DNA of 64,000 nt from Ectothiorhodospira shaposhnikovii (GCF_022227765.1 NZ_JAJMLZ010000009.1:62001-126000), one strand, 5' to 3'; positions 7,158-16,634 are shown, numbered from the stretch's first letter. Numbers and translations: made by a program. The notes: generated from the letters alone by a model not told the origin.

Positions 7158-7736
7158 TCAGTCGGAAGCGGGCGTTTCGCCCAGGATCACCCGGCCATCC
7201 GGATGCAGTCGATAATCCGGCACTTCCAGGTTGCGCCGGGCGGCCTGACCGTCATGGACCCGACCGGCGAAGTCGTAACGCCCGCCCCGGCAGCGGTCGA
7301 CAAAACCTCCACCCCAGCCCTGCTCCGCCGCGATCTCGGGGGGCACCAGGTCCAGGCGGCAACCCAGATCGGTGCCGGTGGCAAAGGCCACGAAGAGATC
7401 CGGTGCCGCGGAGCGATGGGCGTTGCGATAGGCACGGGGCTGGCGGCTGAAACGGGAACCCGGGTCATAGAGGCGCTCGGCAAAGGTCGCATCCGCCATC
7501 GCCATGCCCTCGTCCCGGCGCAGTACCAGCACGGGCCGGCCGCTCCACTCCACTTCCAGCATCTCCCCCGGCGCCAGCGAGGTGATGTCCACGGACTGGG
7601 TCAGGACATGACTGGTACGCGGCTCGCTCAGGAAGCCGGAGATCATGGCATAGGCCAGGGCCAGTATCCCCAGCAGGGCCATGAGCTTGAGCGCAACCCG
7701 GTAATAGACGCGAATATCCGATTCTTCAGTGGTCAT
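7158..7736 (-). CDS. Membrane-anchored Rieske-like protein lacking all cluster ligands
   Basis: A 192-residue protein with one N-terminal membrane anchor (about 14-34), then a soluble domain laid out like a Rieske protein: SLAPGEMLEVEWSGRPVLVLRR, box 1 GTDLGC (121-126) and box 2 DRCRGGRYD (147-155), ending YRLHPDGRVILGE. In true Rieske proteins these are C-T-H-x-G-C and C-P-C-H-G-S. Here both ligand Cys and both ligand His are replaced (Gly121, Asp123, Asp147, Arg150), yet the two disulfide Cys (126 and 149) remain. It probably keeps the fold without the [2Fe-2S] cluster. Function unknown. It lies 10 bases upstream of rsmJ on the same strand. Confidence 0.6.
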   Translation of the reverse strand: MTTEESDIRVYYRVALKLMALLGILALAYAMISGFLSEPRTSHVLTQSVDITSLAPGEMLEVEWSGRPVLVLRRDEGMAMADATFAERLYDPGSRFSRQPRAYRNAHRSAAPDLFVAFATGTDLGCRLDLVPPEIAAEQGWGGGFVDRCRGGRYDFAGRVHDGQAARRNLEVPDYRLHPDGRVILGETPASD

Positions 7737-7771
7737 GAGGGAGCCATCCGGGAATAATGGAGAATGTCACA

Positions 7772-8119
7772 ATGATCCGAGAACATGCGATGAACGCCCC
7801 TTCCAGACACGCCTATGTCGGCATCCATAACGATCTTCACGGCGGCATGACCACCATCGGCGGCATCATCAAGGATGCCTGGGTGTTCGGCCTGATCCCG
7901 GAAACAGAGACCTGCGAGGGCTGGACACCGGCCCGGATCCAGATGCTCCATGACCAGGTGGCCGCCGCCTGGGATCAGCACGGCCTGCTGGCCAGCCGCC
8001 TGCCACCGGACCTGCGGGAGCGCCATGCCCGCATCCATGACGAGGCCATTGCCCGCGCCAAGGCCCAGGGCTGGGTGCCCGGCATGGATGTGGACGGCAC
8101 CATGGCGCAGTCGCTCTAG
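7772..8119 (+). CDS. Conserved-looking hypothetical protein, 115 residues
   Basis: I do not recognise a family. The ATG at 7772 has GGAG at a good spacing; ATG codons at 7757 and 7790 are alternatives. The protein is soluble, with a conserved-looking N-terminal block ([20 protein letters not shown] followed by [19 protein letters not shown]) and an amphipathic helical second half. Its start region is divergent from the Rieske-like gene and its stop overlaps that of yajQ by two bases. Codon use matches its neighbours. Confidence 0.65.
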   Translation: MIREHAMNAPSRHAYVGIHNDLHGGMTTIGGIIKDAWVFGLIPETETCEGWTPARIQMLHDQVAAAWDQHGLLASRLPPDLRERHARIHDEAIARAKAQGWVPGMDVDGTMAQSL

Positions 8120-8598
8120 TCCCTGAAGTTGTTGTACTGCAGGGGCAGGTCCAGTTCGGCCTTGCGCAACAGGGCGATGGCCTCCTGCAGGTCATCGCGC
8201 TTCTTGCCGGTGATCCGGACCTTGTCACCCTGGATCGAGGCCTGCACCTTGAGCTTGCTGTCCTTGATCAGACGGATGATCTTCCTGGCCAGATCCTGGT
8301 CGATACCCTGCCGAATGGTGACCACGCGGCGGGCCTTGCCGCCCCCCTCTTCCAGCTTGCCGGATTCCAGACAGCCCACGTCGATGCCCCGCTTGGCCAG
8401 CTTCTGGGTGAGGATGTCCATCACCTGGTCCACCTGGAATTCGGAGGCACCGAACAGGGTCAGCTCGGCCTCGCTCTGTTCCACGTCGGCGGGGCTGCCC
8501 TTGAAGTCGTAGCGGTTCTCCACTTCGCGCTTGGTCTGGTCGACGGCGTTGCGCAGTTCCTGCATGTCCACTTCGGACACCACGTCGAATGAAGGCAT
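8116..8598 (-). CDS. yajQ: YajQ family nucleotide-binding protein
   Basis: A 160-residue protein that aligns end to end with YajQ: the start [20 protein letters not shown], the ENRYDFKGS motif, the middle [18 protein letters not shown] and the end PLQYNNFRD are diagnostic. Family members bind nucleic acids, and in Xanthomonas and Pseudomonas a YajQ protein binds cyclic-di-GMP and affects transcription. It converges with the small hypothetical gene at 7772-8119. Confidence 0.96.
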   Translation of the reverse strand: MPSFDVVSEVDMQELRNAVDQTKREVENRYDFKGSPADVEQSEAELTLFGASEFQVDQVMDILTQKLAKRGIDVGCLESGKLEEGGGKARRVVTIRQGIDQDLARKIIRLIKDSKLKVQASIQGDKVRITGKKRDDLQEAIALLRKAELDLPLQYNNFRD

Positions 8599-8700
8599 GA
8601 TCTTCTCCGTATTGCTGAATCAGCGCGCAAGTCTATCAAAATGCGCGCAGGACGCCTCCATCGGGATCAGGCCGGCAGACACGAAGGGAGCACCATTGCC

Positions 8701-8724
8701 GTCATTCCCGCGAACGCGGGAATC
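8701..8724. repeat. REP-like element, half copy
   Basis: GTCATTCCCGC-GAAC-GCGGGAATCC is a single hairpin of the element found complete at 3503-3585. It lies in the 244-base divergent region between yajQ and cyaY. Confidence 0.7.
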
Positions 8725-8842
8725 CAAGCAGGCCCACGGGCGCGAAGGGAACCTGCCCTGCCCGGCGGTTCCGGAGGATTTGCTATTGGCCCGACAATCC
8801 AATACCGTCCGGGCTTTCCATCCCTTCCGAGGAATCACACTG

Positions 8843-9172
8843 ATGAACCCAGTCTCCTTTGCCGTACAGGCGGAACAGGCCCTGGAATCGCTGATGGAGC
8901 GCATGAGTGAAGTGGACGCGCTGGCGGACCTGGACATGGATCTGGTGGACGGGGTACTGAAAATGGAGTTTGATGACGGCAGCAAGCTGATCATCAACCG
9001 GCAGGAGCCGGTGCGCCAGCTGTGGCTGGCCTCACCGGAAGGCCCGGCCCATTTCAATCAGGACACCAGCGGTACAGGCTGGGTGAACGACCGCACCGGA
9101 GAAGGGCTGCTGGACACCCTCAACCGGGTACTGAGCCAAAAGCTCGGCGAGGCGATCAGGATTCCGGACTAG
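8843..9172 (+). CDS. cyaY: Iron-sulfur assembly protein CyaY (frataxin homologue)
   Basis: A 109-residue frataxin. It shows the acidic first helix (SEVDALADLDMDLVDG), the strand segments VLKMEFDDGSKLIINRQEPV and RQLWLASPEGPAHFNQ, and the C-terminal helix LLDTLNRVLSQKLGE. CyaY binds iron and the IscS desulfurase and tunes [Fe-S] cluster assembly. The ATG at 8843 has GAGGA 9 bases upstream. The end overlaps the converging gene at 9156-9524 by 17 bases. Confidence 0.95.
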   Translation: MNPVSFAVQAEQALESLMERMSEVDALADLDMDLVDGVLKMEFDDGSKLIINRQEPVRQLWLASPEGPAHFNQDTSGTGWVNDRTGEGLLDTLNRVLSQKLGEAIRIPD

Positions 9173-9524
9173 ACGGCGTCTGTTCCGGCTTTTTCAGCAG
9201 GGACTCCAGCTGCCCCACCACCACGGCGGGCTTGTGGTCTTCCAGCATCCGGTCCACCAGCAGCAGCATGGGATGATAACGGGGCTGCATGGTGTACTGG
9301 ATACGGGCCATGTTCAGGGACAGGCGCCGGAACTGTCGGAAGAACAGATAGGACAGGGTGGCCACGATCAGTGCCGTCCAGGTGGCGCCCTGGAACCAGA
9401 TCCAGGCGGCCGCCCCGTAGCCGATGAAGCTGACGATGAACAGCAGGGTGGCAAAGCGATGGATCGTGGCCACGAAAGCGGCAAAATCTTCTTGGTGAGC
9501 GGCAAATTCTTCCTGGGAGATCAT
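9156..9524 (-). CDS. Small two-helix membrane protein, unknown function
   Basis: A 122-residue protein with an acidic N-terminus (MISQEEFAAHQEDFAAF), two adjacent membrane helices (about 24-42 and 46-63), then a cytoplasmic amphipathic region with RRLSLNMARIQYTMQPRYHP and a Ser/Pro-rich end. No family recognised. The ribosome-binding site is weak. It lies 53 bases downstream of mpl on the same strand and converges with cyaY. Confidence 0.6.
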   Translation of the reverse strand: MISQEEFAAHQEDFAAFVATIHRFATLLFIVSFIGYGAAAWIWFQGATWTALIVATLSYLFFRQFRRLSLNMARIQYTMQPRYHPMLLLVDRMLEDHKPAVVVGQLESLLKKPEQTPSSPES

Positions 9525-9577
9525 GAATTACGGATTCCGGTTGGGTTGGCGGCGATAGTGTAACAACAGAAACAGGG

Positions 9578-10942
9578 CTACTGCCCGGCCAGCGCCTCCA
9601 GCAGTCGGTCATGCAACCCGCCGAATCCCCCGTTGCTCATGATCAGCACATGATCGCCGGGCCGGGCACTGGCCACCAGACGCGCCAGCAGGCCGTCCAG
9701 GGTCGGCGCGGACTCCCCCCGCCCCGCCAGTTCACCGGTCACCGTCGCCACGTCCCAGCCCAGATCCGGCGGCGCGAACAGGAACACCTGATCCGCCCCG
9801 GCCAGCGAGTTCGCCAGGGTCTGTCGATGGACACCCATGCGCATGGTGTTGGAACGGGGTTCCAGCACCGCCAGGATACGGGCCTCCCCCACCCGGCCGC
9901 GCAGGGCCGCAAGGGTGGCGGCGATGGCGGTGGGATGGTGGGCGAAATCGTCATGGACCGTCACCCCGCCCGCCGTGCCCCGCACCTGCAGCCGCCGCTT
10001 GACCCCGGCAAAGCGGGACAGCGCCGACACACCGGCCTCGACCGGCACCCCCACATGCCTGGCCGCCGCCAGGGCCGCCACCGCATTGCTCATGTTGTGA
10101 TGTCCGGGCATGGACCAGTGGGCCTCGCCCACCGGGAGGTCCCGATGGTGGAGACGAAAATGGCTGCCGTCGGGGCTCAGGGCCTCTCCCCGCCAGTCCA
10201 TCCCGCCATCGGTTCCGAAGCACTCCACCGGCGTCCAGCATCCCATGGCCAATACCCTTGAGAGCGCGGCATCATGACCCTGGCACAGGATGCGCCCCTC
10301 CCCCGGCACGGTGCGCACCAGATGATGGAATTGCCGCTCGATGGCGGCCAGATCCGGAAAGATGTCGGCGTGATCGTATTCCAGATTGTTCAGGATCAGG
10401 GTTCTGGGATGGTAATGGACAAACTTGGAACGCTTGTCGAAGAAGGCGGTGTCGTACTCGTCGGCCTCCACCACGAAGAAGGGCGTCTCCCCCAATCGGG
10501 CCGAGACCTGGAAATTATCCGGCACACCGCCGATGAGAAACCCCGGAGACAGTCCCGCGTCCTCCAGTATCCAGGCCAGCAGGCTGGCGGTGGTGGTCTT
10601 GCCGTGGGTCCCGGCCACCGCCAGCACCCAGCGATCCTTGAGCACATGCTCCGCCAGCCACTGGGGGCCGGAGGCATAGGGAATGCCGCGATTGAGCACA
10701 TATTCCACCGCCGGATTGCCCCGGGTCATCACGTTGCCGACCACCACCACATCCGGCACCGGGTCCAGGTGAGCGGGATCGTAACCCTCGCTGACCGGGA
10801 TGCCCTGGGCCGCCAGCAGCGTGCTCATGGGCGGGTAGACCTGCTGGTCCGAACCGGTCACTCGATATCCGGCGGACCTGGCCAGCAGGGCCACGCCGGC
10901 CATGAAGGTGCCGCAGATACCCAGAATATGCACATGACTCAT
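9578..10942 (-). CDS. mpl: UDP-MurNAc:L-Ala-gamma-D-Glu-meso-DAP ligase
   Basis: A 454-residue Mur ligase of the Mpl type, which reattaches recycled murein tripeptide to UDP-MurNAc. It has the N-terminal nucleotide fold (HILGICGTFMAGVALLAR), the ATP-binding loop AVAGTHGKTTTASLLAW, the central motif ILNNLEYDHADIF, and the C-terminal HDDFAHHPTAIAATL and EPRSNTMRMG typical of Mpl rather than MurC. The start overlaps the stop of the upstream membrane protein gene by ATGA. Confidence 0.96.
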   Translation of the reverse strand: MSHVHILGICGTFMAGVALLARSAGYRVTGSDQQVYPPMSTLLAAQGIPVSEGYDPAHLDPVPDVVVVGNVMTRGNPAVEYVLNRGIPYASGPQWLAEHVLKDRWVLAVAGTHGKTTTASLLAWILEDAGLSPGFLIGGVPDNFQVSARLGETPFFVVEADEYDTAFFDKRSKFVHYHPRTLILNNLEYDHADIFPDLAAIERQFHHLVRTVPGEGRILCQGHDAALSRVLAMGCWTPVECFGTDGGMDWRGEALSPDGSHFRLHHRDLPVGEAHWSMPGHHNMSNAVAALAAARHVGVPVEAGVSALSRFAGVKRRLQVRGTAGGVTVHDDFAHHPTAIAATLAALRGRVGEARILAVLEPRSNTMRMGVHRQTLANSLAGADQVFLFAPPDLGWDVATVTGELAGRGESAPTLDGLLARLVASARPGDHVLIMSNGGFGGLHDRLLEALAGQ

Positions 10943-11463
10943 GACGGCATGATCGCCGTGTAGAGCATTTCACCGGCAATGGCCGCCAGCATCAGATACA
11001 GCACCGCCAGCCCCACGCCACCGGCCACGGTCTGCAGGCCCAGGGCACTGCGCAGAATGTTGCCGTAGGTGGTCAGCAGCCAGCCCAGCAGGACCAGATA
11101 ACCCACGGTGATGTAGACCGGGATCTCGGTGGGTGTCTCGGCCCCACGCAGGTTGTAGACCAGGGGCAGCATCAGCAGGCCCAGGATCACCCCGACGCCC
11201 AGCAGGGCACTCAAGGTCTGGTTGAACCGGTCCGGCAGCCCCCGCCAGGACAGCAGCAGGGCGGTGTAGCCCGCCAGCAGGGCCAGTTCCATCCCCGTCT
11301 GCAGGATGGCCAGCTGGAAGGGATAGAACGGCAGGGCCACGATCAGGCCCACCAGCAGATAGGCGATGATGCACAGCCATAGCAGCAGGGCCGAGGCCGG
11401 CAGGTCCTCCGGTCCTTTCTGCATGAAGGTCAACTGGATAAAGGGTTTGATCAACGCGTACAT
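10939..11463 (-). CDS. Five-helix integral membrane protein, unknown function
   Basis: A 174-residue hydrophobic protein with five predicted membrane helices and a short charged N-terminus (MYALIKPFIQLTFMQKGPEDLPAS). The overall topology resembles Yip1-type proteins, but I see no diagnostic motif. AAGGG precedes the ATG at 7 bases. It is translationally coupled to mpl through an ATGA overlap, so a cell-envelope role is plausible. Confidence 0.7.
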   Translation of the reverse strand: MYALIKPFIQLTFMQKGPEDLPASALLLWLCIIAYLLVGLIVALPFYPFQLAILQTGMELALLAGYTALLLSWRGLPDRFNQTLSALLGVGVILGLLMLPLVYNLRGAETPTEIPVYITVGYLVLLGWLLTTYGNILRSALGLQTVAGGVGLAVLYLMLAAIAGEMLYTAIMPS

Positions 11464-11559
11464 GCACGGCCCTTGTATGACGTCCCGATGATTCGATGAC
11501 GGTCGCGTGAGATTCGTGCAAGGATATCATGTCCCTCCCGGCACACAGCAGAACCCGAC

Positions 11560-12783
11560 ATGGACAGGCCGTTCAAGACTCGCCGCTCGCCCCCGGCCCG
11601 GGGGCCTCACCGTTATCGGCTCAGGGTCGATGGTGATGATTTCTTTCCCGCCATGGTGGAGGCCATCGAATCGGCGCGGGAGCGGGTGCTGCTGGAGATG
11701 TACCTGTGCAGCTCCGGTGCGCTGACCACCCGATTCATCGATGCCCTGTGCCTGGCCGCGACCCATGGTGTGGAGGTTTGCGTGCTGCTGGATGATTTCG
11801 GCAGCCTGGCCCTCTCCGGTAGCGATCGGGGGCGTCTGCTGGCCCATGGCGTGCAGCTGGGCATGTATAACCCACTGGGTCTGAAGCGGCTCCATCTGTC
11901 CCTGTTCCGGGATCACCGCAAGCTGCTGGCGGTGGACGGCAAGGTGGCCTTCGTGGGCGGTGCCGGGCTGACCGATGACTTTGATCCGCGCTTTGCCGGC
12001 GACCAGGCATGGCACGAGGTCATGCTGGAGATCCGGGGGCCCTGCGTGACGGACTGGGAACAACTCTTTGCCAGAACCTGGTCCCGATGGCATGCCCATC
12101 CCCTGACATTGCCTGCCGCACCGACCGGTGACCACGGCCCGGTGGATGGCCGGATGGTGGGTAACAGTCTCCTGGGGGGGCGCTCGGTGATGCGCTCGGT
12201 GATTGCCGCCATCAAGAAATCACGGCGGCGGGTATGGATCACCACGGCCTATTTCGTGCCCACCCTACGTCTGCGCCGCGTGCTGGCCCGGGCCGCCCGC
12301 CATGGAGTGGATGTGCGGTTGCTGGTACCGGGACCGAAGACGGATCAGCCGGCGGTCCGGCATGCGGGGCGGCGCTTCTACGGGCGGCTGCTGCGGGCGG
12401 GGGTCAGGATCTTCGAATATCAGCCCCGCTGCCTGCATGCCAAGTACGTGATCTGTGACGACTGGAGCAGCGTGGGCTCCAGCAACCTGGATCACTGGAC
12501 CCTGCGCTGGAACCTGGAGGCCAACCAGGTGGTGACCGCTCCGTACACCGTGGCGGAACTGGCCGGGCTGTTTGCCGGCGACCTGGCTCAGGCCCGGGAA
12601 TGGACCTTGCAGGAGTGGCAGGCACGAGGTCGCTGGCACCGGCTGATGGAGCGGTTTTTCGGTGCCCTGGACGAATGGCTGGTGCAACTCAGTTACATGC
12701 GGGACGTACGGGAGGCGGACAAGGCACTGCGCCGGGGCATCCATGCACTGCCGACCTCGGATCATGCCTCCAGGGCAAGATGA
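11560..12783 (+). CDS. Phospholipase D superfamily protein, cardiolipin synthase (ClsB)-like
   Basis: A 407-residue protein with two HKD motifs: RDHRKLLAVDGKVAFVGGAG (about 116-136) and LHAKYVICDDWSSVGSSNLD (about 292-312), the second followed by the Asn/Glu-rich NLEANQVV block of cardiolipin synthases. It has no N-terminal membrane helices, so it resembles ClsB/YbhO rather than ClsA. It would join phospholipids to make cardiolipin at the inner membrane. No clear ribosome-binding site precedes the ATG at 11560. It converges with mlaA. Confidence 0.88.
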   Translation: MDRPFKTRRSPPARGPHRYRLRVDGDDFFPAMVEAIESARERVLLEMYLCSSGALTTRFIDALCLAATHGVEVCVLLDDFGSLALSGSDRGRLLAHGVQLGMYNPLGLKRLHLSLFRDHRKLLAVDGKVAFVGGAGLTDDFDPRFAGDQAWHEVMLEIRGPCVTDWEQLFARTWSRWHAHPLTLPAAPTGDHGPVDGRMVGNSLLGGRSVMRSVIAAIKKSRRRVWITTAYFVPTLRLRRVLARAARHGVDVRLLVPGPKTDQPAVRHAGRRFYGRLLRAGVRIFEYQPRCLHAKYVICDDWSSVGSSNLDHWTLRWNLEANQVVTAPYTVAELAGLFAGDLAQAREWTLQEWQARGRWHRLMERFFGALDEWLVQLSYMRDVREADKALRRGIHALPTSDHASRAR

Positions 12784-12789
12784 CCAGCC

Positions 12790-13545
12790 TCAGAAGTCGT
12801 CGTCCCAGTCTTCCAGTTCCCGCAGCAGGTCGTACTGGTCTTCGCCGGGGGCACCATCACGCACCAGATACTCCCGCCGTTGCAGGAAGGCATTGCGCAA
12901 GGCCATGTAACGGTCGGTGGCAAGTTCTTCCAGGGCTCGCTCGGTGGGCAGGAAACCTGCCCGGATGTCAATGATGTCCACCACCAGCAGGGTATTGCGG
13001 ATAGCGGTTTCATCGTAGTAGTACAGCGGATGCGTCACCCCGTCCACCACCCGTGCCGGGGCATCCCGCAGGGTGCTCGGCCCCAGGAAGGGCAGCACCA
13101 GGTAAGGGCCTGAAGACACCCCCCAGCGCCCCAGGGTCTGTCCGAAGTCCTCGTTGCTCTTTTCCAGCCCCATGGGGCTGGCCACGTCGAACAGCCCGAA
13201 CACCCCGAAACTGGTGTTCATGATGATGCGCGTCAGATCCGAGGCGGCATCATGGAACTTGAACTGCAGGGCGTTGTTGGTCATGTTGACCACATCCCGC
13301 AGGTTGGAGAAGAAGTTGGTGACGCCGGTCTGCACCGGCTGCGGCGCATAGCGCTCATAGCCCTCGGCCACGGGCTTGATCACGGCGGAATCCACCGCGT
13401 CATTGAACTGGAACATGGCCCGGTTATAGCCCTCCCAGGGGTCCCGGGGATCACGGGATTCCGGGGGGACCGTGGCACAGGCCGGCAGAAGCAGGACGAT
13501 CAGCAGCAACAACCAGATCGGATGACGGGGCTTGGAGAGCTTCAC
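12790..13545 (-). CDS. mlaA: MlaA/VacJ outer-membrane lipoprotein
   Basis: A 251-residue VacJ-family lipoprotein. The N-terminal KLSKPRHPIWLLLLIVLLLP is a lipoprotein signal ending in the lipobox LPAC (Cys23), followed by the hallmark RDPWEGYNRAMFQFND and the downstream blocks VTNFFSNLRDVVNMTNNALQ and ANTLLVVD-like IRNTLLVVDIIDIRAGF. MlaA takes mislocalised phospholipids from the outer leaflet of the outer membrane and passes them to MlaC. A GTG at 13545 is favoured because it places the signal peptide at the N-terminus; an ATG at 13596 lies inside a repeat. The other mla genes are not nearby. Confidence 0.93.
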   Translation of the reverse strand: MKLSKPRHPIWLLLLIVLLLPACATVPPESRDPRDPWEGYNRAMFQFNDAVDSAVIKPVAEGYERYAPQPVQTGVTNFFSNLRDVVNMTNNALQFKFHDAASDLTRIIMNTSFGVFGLFDVASPMGLEKSNEDFGQTLGRWGVSSGPYLVLPFLGPSTLRDAPARVVDGVTHPLYYYDETAIRNTLLVVDIIDIRAGFLPTERALEELATDRYMALRNAFLQRREYLVRDGAPGEDQYDLLRELEDWDDDF

Positions 13546-13588
13546 GGGCAATACCTGTGGCAACGGTGAACACGTGGGGGGTATTCTT

Positions 13589-13626
13589 CCCCTCACCCCA
13601 ACCCCTCTCCCCCGAGGAGAGAGGGG
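13589..13626. repeat. Palindromic C-rich repeat between mlaA and argG
   Basis: The block CCCCTCACCCCAACCCCTCT leads into the hairpin CCCCTCTC-CCCCGA-GGAGAGAGGGG. The same element in opposite orientation occurs at 29606-29638 (hairpin then GGTTGGGG). It sits just after the argG stop and before mlaA on the same strand, so a terminator role is possible. Confidence 0.7.
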
Positions 13627-13640
13627 TACTGCTCAAACCC

Positions 13641-14855
13641 CTACCGTCCGCGCTGGGCGGCGATGCGCATGCGCAAGGCGTTGAGCTTGATGAAGCCTTC
13701 CGCATCCTTTTGATTATAGGCGCCGGCATCGTCCTCGAAGGTGGCGATGTGGGCGTCGAACAGGCTGTCGGACTCGGACTTGCGACCGGCGACGATGACA
13801 TTGCCCTTGTAGAGCTTGATCCGCACCACGCCGTTCACATGCACCTGGGAGGCGTCGATCAGGGACTGCATCATCCGTCGCTCCGGACTCCACCAGTAGC
13901 CGTTGTAGATCAGGCTGGCGTACCGGGGCATCAACTCGTCCTTCAGGTGAGCGGCTTCCCGGTCCATGGTAATGGACTCGATGGCGCGGTGGGCCTTGAG
14001 CAGGATGGTGCCACCGGGGGTTTCATAGCACCCGCGGGACTTCATGCCCACGTAGCGGTTTTCCACCAGGTCCAGGCGACCGATGCCGTGGGCGCCGCCG
14101 ATCCGGTTGAGGGTGGCCAGCAAGGTGGCGGGACTCATGGGTTCCCCGTTGAGGGCCACCGGGTCACCCTTCTCGTAGGTGATCTCCACGTATTCCGGCT
14201 TGTCCGGGGCGGCCTCGGGGGAGACGCTCCAACGCCACATGTCTTCCTCGGCCTCGAACCAGGGGTCTTCCAAGGGACCGCCCTCGTAGGAGATGTGCAG
14301 CAGGTTGGCATCCATGGAGTACGGGGACTTCTTGCCCCGCTTCATCTCCACCGGGATACCGTGCTGCTCCGCATAGGCCAGCAGCTTTTCCCGGGAGTTC
14401 AGGTCCCATTCCCGCCAGGGGGCGATGACGCGGATGCCGGGCTTGAGGGCATAGGCGCCCAGTTCGAAACGCACCTGGTCATTGCCCTTGCCGGTGGCAC
14501 CGTGGGAGACGGCGTCGGCGCCGGTCTCGTTGGCGATTTCCACCAGGCGTTTGGCGATCAGGGGGCGGGCGATGGAGGTGCCCAGCAGGTATTCACCCTC
14601 GTAGAGGGCATTGGCACGGAACATGGGGAAGACGAAATCGCGCACGAATTCCTCGCGCAGGTCGTCGATGTAGATCTCCTTCACGCCCATGGCCTGGGCC
14701 TTGGCTCGGGCCGGTTCCAGTTCCTCGCCCTGACCGATGTCGGCGGTAAAGGTCACCACCTCGCAGCCATAGGTATCCTCAAGCCACTTGAGGATGACCG
14801 ACGTATCCAGCCCGCCCGAATAGGCGAGGACGACCTTTTTCACATCATTGGCCAT
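13641..14855 (-). CDS. argG: Argininosuccinate synthase
   Basis: A 404-residue enzyme that joins citrulline and aspartate with ATP cleavage in arginine synthesis. The start [20 protein letters not shown] contains the P-loop [34 protein letters not shown] and [21 protein letters not shown] are signature blocks of the family. The ATG at 14855 is preceded by AGGGG at 9 bases and gives the common start MANDVKK; a TTG three codons upstream is rejected. Confidence 0.98.
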   Translation of the reverse strand: MANDVKKVVLAYSGGLDTSVILKWLEDTYGCEVVTFTADIGQGEELEPARAKAQAMGVKEIYIDDLREEFVRDFVFPMFRANALYEGEYLLGTSIARPLIAKRLVEIANETGADAVSHGATGKGNDQVRFELGAYALKPGIRVIAPWREWDLNSREKLLAYAEQHGIPVEMKRGKKSPYSMDANLLHISYEGGPLEDPWFEAEEDMWRWSVSPEAAPDKPEYVEITYEKGDPVALNGEPMSPATLLATLNRIGGAHGIGRLDLVENRYVGMKSRGCYETPGGTILLKAHRAIESITMDREAAHLKDELMPRYASLIYNGYWWSPERRMMQSLIDASQVHVNGVVRIKLYKGNVIVAGRKSESDSLFDAHIATFEDDAGAYNQKDAEGFIKLNALRMRIAAQRGR

Positions 14856-14947
14856 GTAAGGCAACCCCTGGGAAAGACGTAAGTGGTACAGGGGCGCAAG
14901 TATAGCGAAACTGGAGCCGGGTAAGGAATGGACGCCGCCACCGAGGG

Positions 14948-15622
14948 TCAGATCCGACGCTTGAGCTCCTGTTCCAGCTCCGCCATGAGATTGCTGATGT
15001 TACCGGCAAACAGCCCGGTCTGATCCGCCAGACGGTTCACCTCCTTGGCCACCACCGCAAAACCGCGCCCGTGCTCCCCCGCCCGCGCGGCCTCGATACT
15101 GGCATTGAGGCTGAGCATGCGCAGGGCCTTGAGCACGATCAGGATCTGGTTGGACTCGGTGATGATAGAATTGCTCAAGCGGCTCACGGCGGCAATCTGT
15201 TCATGCCGCGCGGATTCCACATCCTTGCGCCGGCGAATGTCGGTCACCACCCCTTCCAGGTACTGCAACCTGCCCTCCTGATCGAGCACCGGACCGCCGT
15301 TTTCGTTGACCCAGCGGACACTGCCGTCACGGTGGCGAATACGATAATCCACATCCCAGTTACCGCCGGCGGCCACGGCCTGGCTGATGGCCTCGTCGAC
15401 GGCGGCCGAATCTTCCGGGTGAATCAGCGAGGCGTAGGACACCGCCCTGTTCTGCCGCAACTCATCCTGACCATATCCGGTGAGTTCCCGGCAGCGGCCG
15501 GAAATCACCAGCATGGTGTACTGGTCATCGTTGCGGCAACGATAGAGAAATCCGTTCATGCGACTGGCGATGCTGTTGAGGGCATCCAGTTCGGTGCTTT
15601 CATCGGCCTTGTGGGTGGGCAT
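14948..15622 (-). CDS. PAS-domain mini-chemoreceptor (truncated MCP signalling domain)
   Basis: A 224-residue soluble protein. Residues about 15-133 form a PAS fold with PAC motif ([33 protein letters not shown]). A short helical part follows with the receptor tip [20 protein letters not shown] and [13 protein letters not shown], but the second long helix of a normal MCP and the methylation bundle are missing. It has no membrane segment. It probably senses an internal cue through the PAS domain and joins receptor arrays or acts independently. GGAG lies 8 bases before the ATG. It stands alone next to argG. Confidence 0.85.
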   Translation of the reverse strand: MPTHKADESTELDALNSIASRMNGFLYRCRNDDQYTMLVISGRCRELTGYGQDELRQNRAVSYASLIHPEDSAAVDEAISQAVAAGGNWDVDYRIRHRDGSVRWVNENGGPVLDQEGRLQYLEGVVTDIRRRKDVESARHEQIAAVSRLSNSIITESNQILIVLKALRMLSLNASIEAARAGEHGRGFAVVAKEVNRLADQTGLFAGNISNLMAELEQELKRRI

Positions 15623-15729
15623 GTTCGGGGCTCCGCAGTGATGATCGTAGTGTATTCCCTGCTCCCTGTGGAGACGATGGATTTCAGTCCGGCGTCATCT
15701 CGGCACTGAATCCGGCGAGCCTCGCTCCC

Positions 15730-16578
15730 TTACCGGGTCAGCCAGATATCCACCCGGCGATTGAGGGCCCAGGCCGCTTCCGTGGATGCCGTGTCCAGGG
15801 GCCATGACTCGCCGAAGGCGCGCGTCTCGATCCGGTGGGCGGCAATTCCCTGGCCGCGCAGATAGGCCTGAACCGCGCGTGCCCGGCGCAGGGACAGGGC
15901 GTCGTTGTAGGCCTCGGTGCCGCGCTCGTCCGCATGCCCTCCAAGGACCACCCGGGCGTCGGGGTTATCCCTGAGCACCGCCAGGGCCCGCCGCAGTTCC
16001 CCATGTTGATCGGGGCGGATGCGGGACTCGTCAAAATCGAAGTGGATGCGCCAGTCGTCCAGGATCTCGAAATCCAGGCGCCTGAGTTCACCCTGACAGG
16101 CACGAAAATCCGCCAGGACTTCCCGAAAACGCAGGGGTGAGAGAGTCACCCGGATGTCCCGGGCGCCCCGACCCGGGTCCGGGTGCCGGATCAGGACTTC
16201 ATGGCCGGTTTCCAGGCCGTAGTAAAGGGCCAGGGCCTCCTCCCGGCCCAGCCGAAGCAGGGTATCCCCGGCCATGGCGGGCACCGCGCCCAGATCCTGG
16301 GGAATCAGGTCGTGGCGCCAGTCGGGTGCTTGCAGGGACAGGCGGCCCACGTCGGGCGCATTCAGCGGGATGCGCGGGTCCAGGTAAAACCTCAGGGCGC
16401 GGCCCGGGCTGGCGTGGAAACGGGCGATGCCGTAGCGAGGAACGGGCTGCGCCAACTCACACAGGTCCGGCTCCTGGGTCACGATCCACTGGGCCTGCTC
16501 CATGCGGGGACCGTAGTCGGCGGCCTGGAGGGCGGCGGGCAGCAGGCAGAACAGCAGGATGGCGTAACGGGCGTTCAT
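15730..16578 (-). CDS. MotY-type flagellar/OmpA family periplasmic protein
   Basis: A 282-residue protein with a cleavable signal peptide (MNARYAILLFCLLPAALQA). The N-terminal domain AQWIVTQEPDLCELAQPVPR...GRALRFYLDPR follows the MotY pattern, and the last 110 residues are an OmpA peptidoglycan-binding domain (IHFDFDESRIRPD, VVLGGHADERGTEAYNDALS, RRVDIWLTR). MotY forms the T-ring that supports the stator of some polar flagella. The identity as MotY rests on recall of family blocks. Its coding frame overlaps none of its neighbours; the lpdA stop lies 57 bases upstream. Confidence 0.8.
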   Translation of the reverse strand: MNARYAILLFCLLPAALQAADYGPRMEQAQWIVTQEPDLCELAQPVPRYGIARFHASPGRALRFYLDPRIPLNAPDVGRLSLQAPDWRHDLIPQDLGAVPAMAGDTLLRLGREEALALYYGLETGHEVLIRHPDPGRGARDIRVTLSPLRFREVLADFRACQGELRRLDFEILDDWRIHFDFDESRIRPDQHGELRRALAVLRDNPDARVVLGGHADERGTEAYNDALSLRRARAVQAYLRGQGIAAHRIETRAFGESWPLDTASTEAAWALNRRVDIWLTR

Positions 16579-16634
16579 GCCTGGAGTTATCGGCAGGTGG
16601 TGGGGGAAGTTGAGGACCTCCCCCCCCTGCCCCA

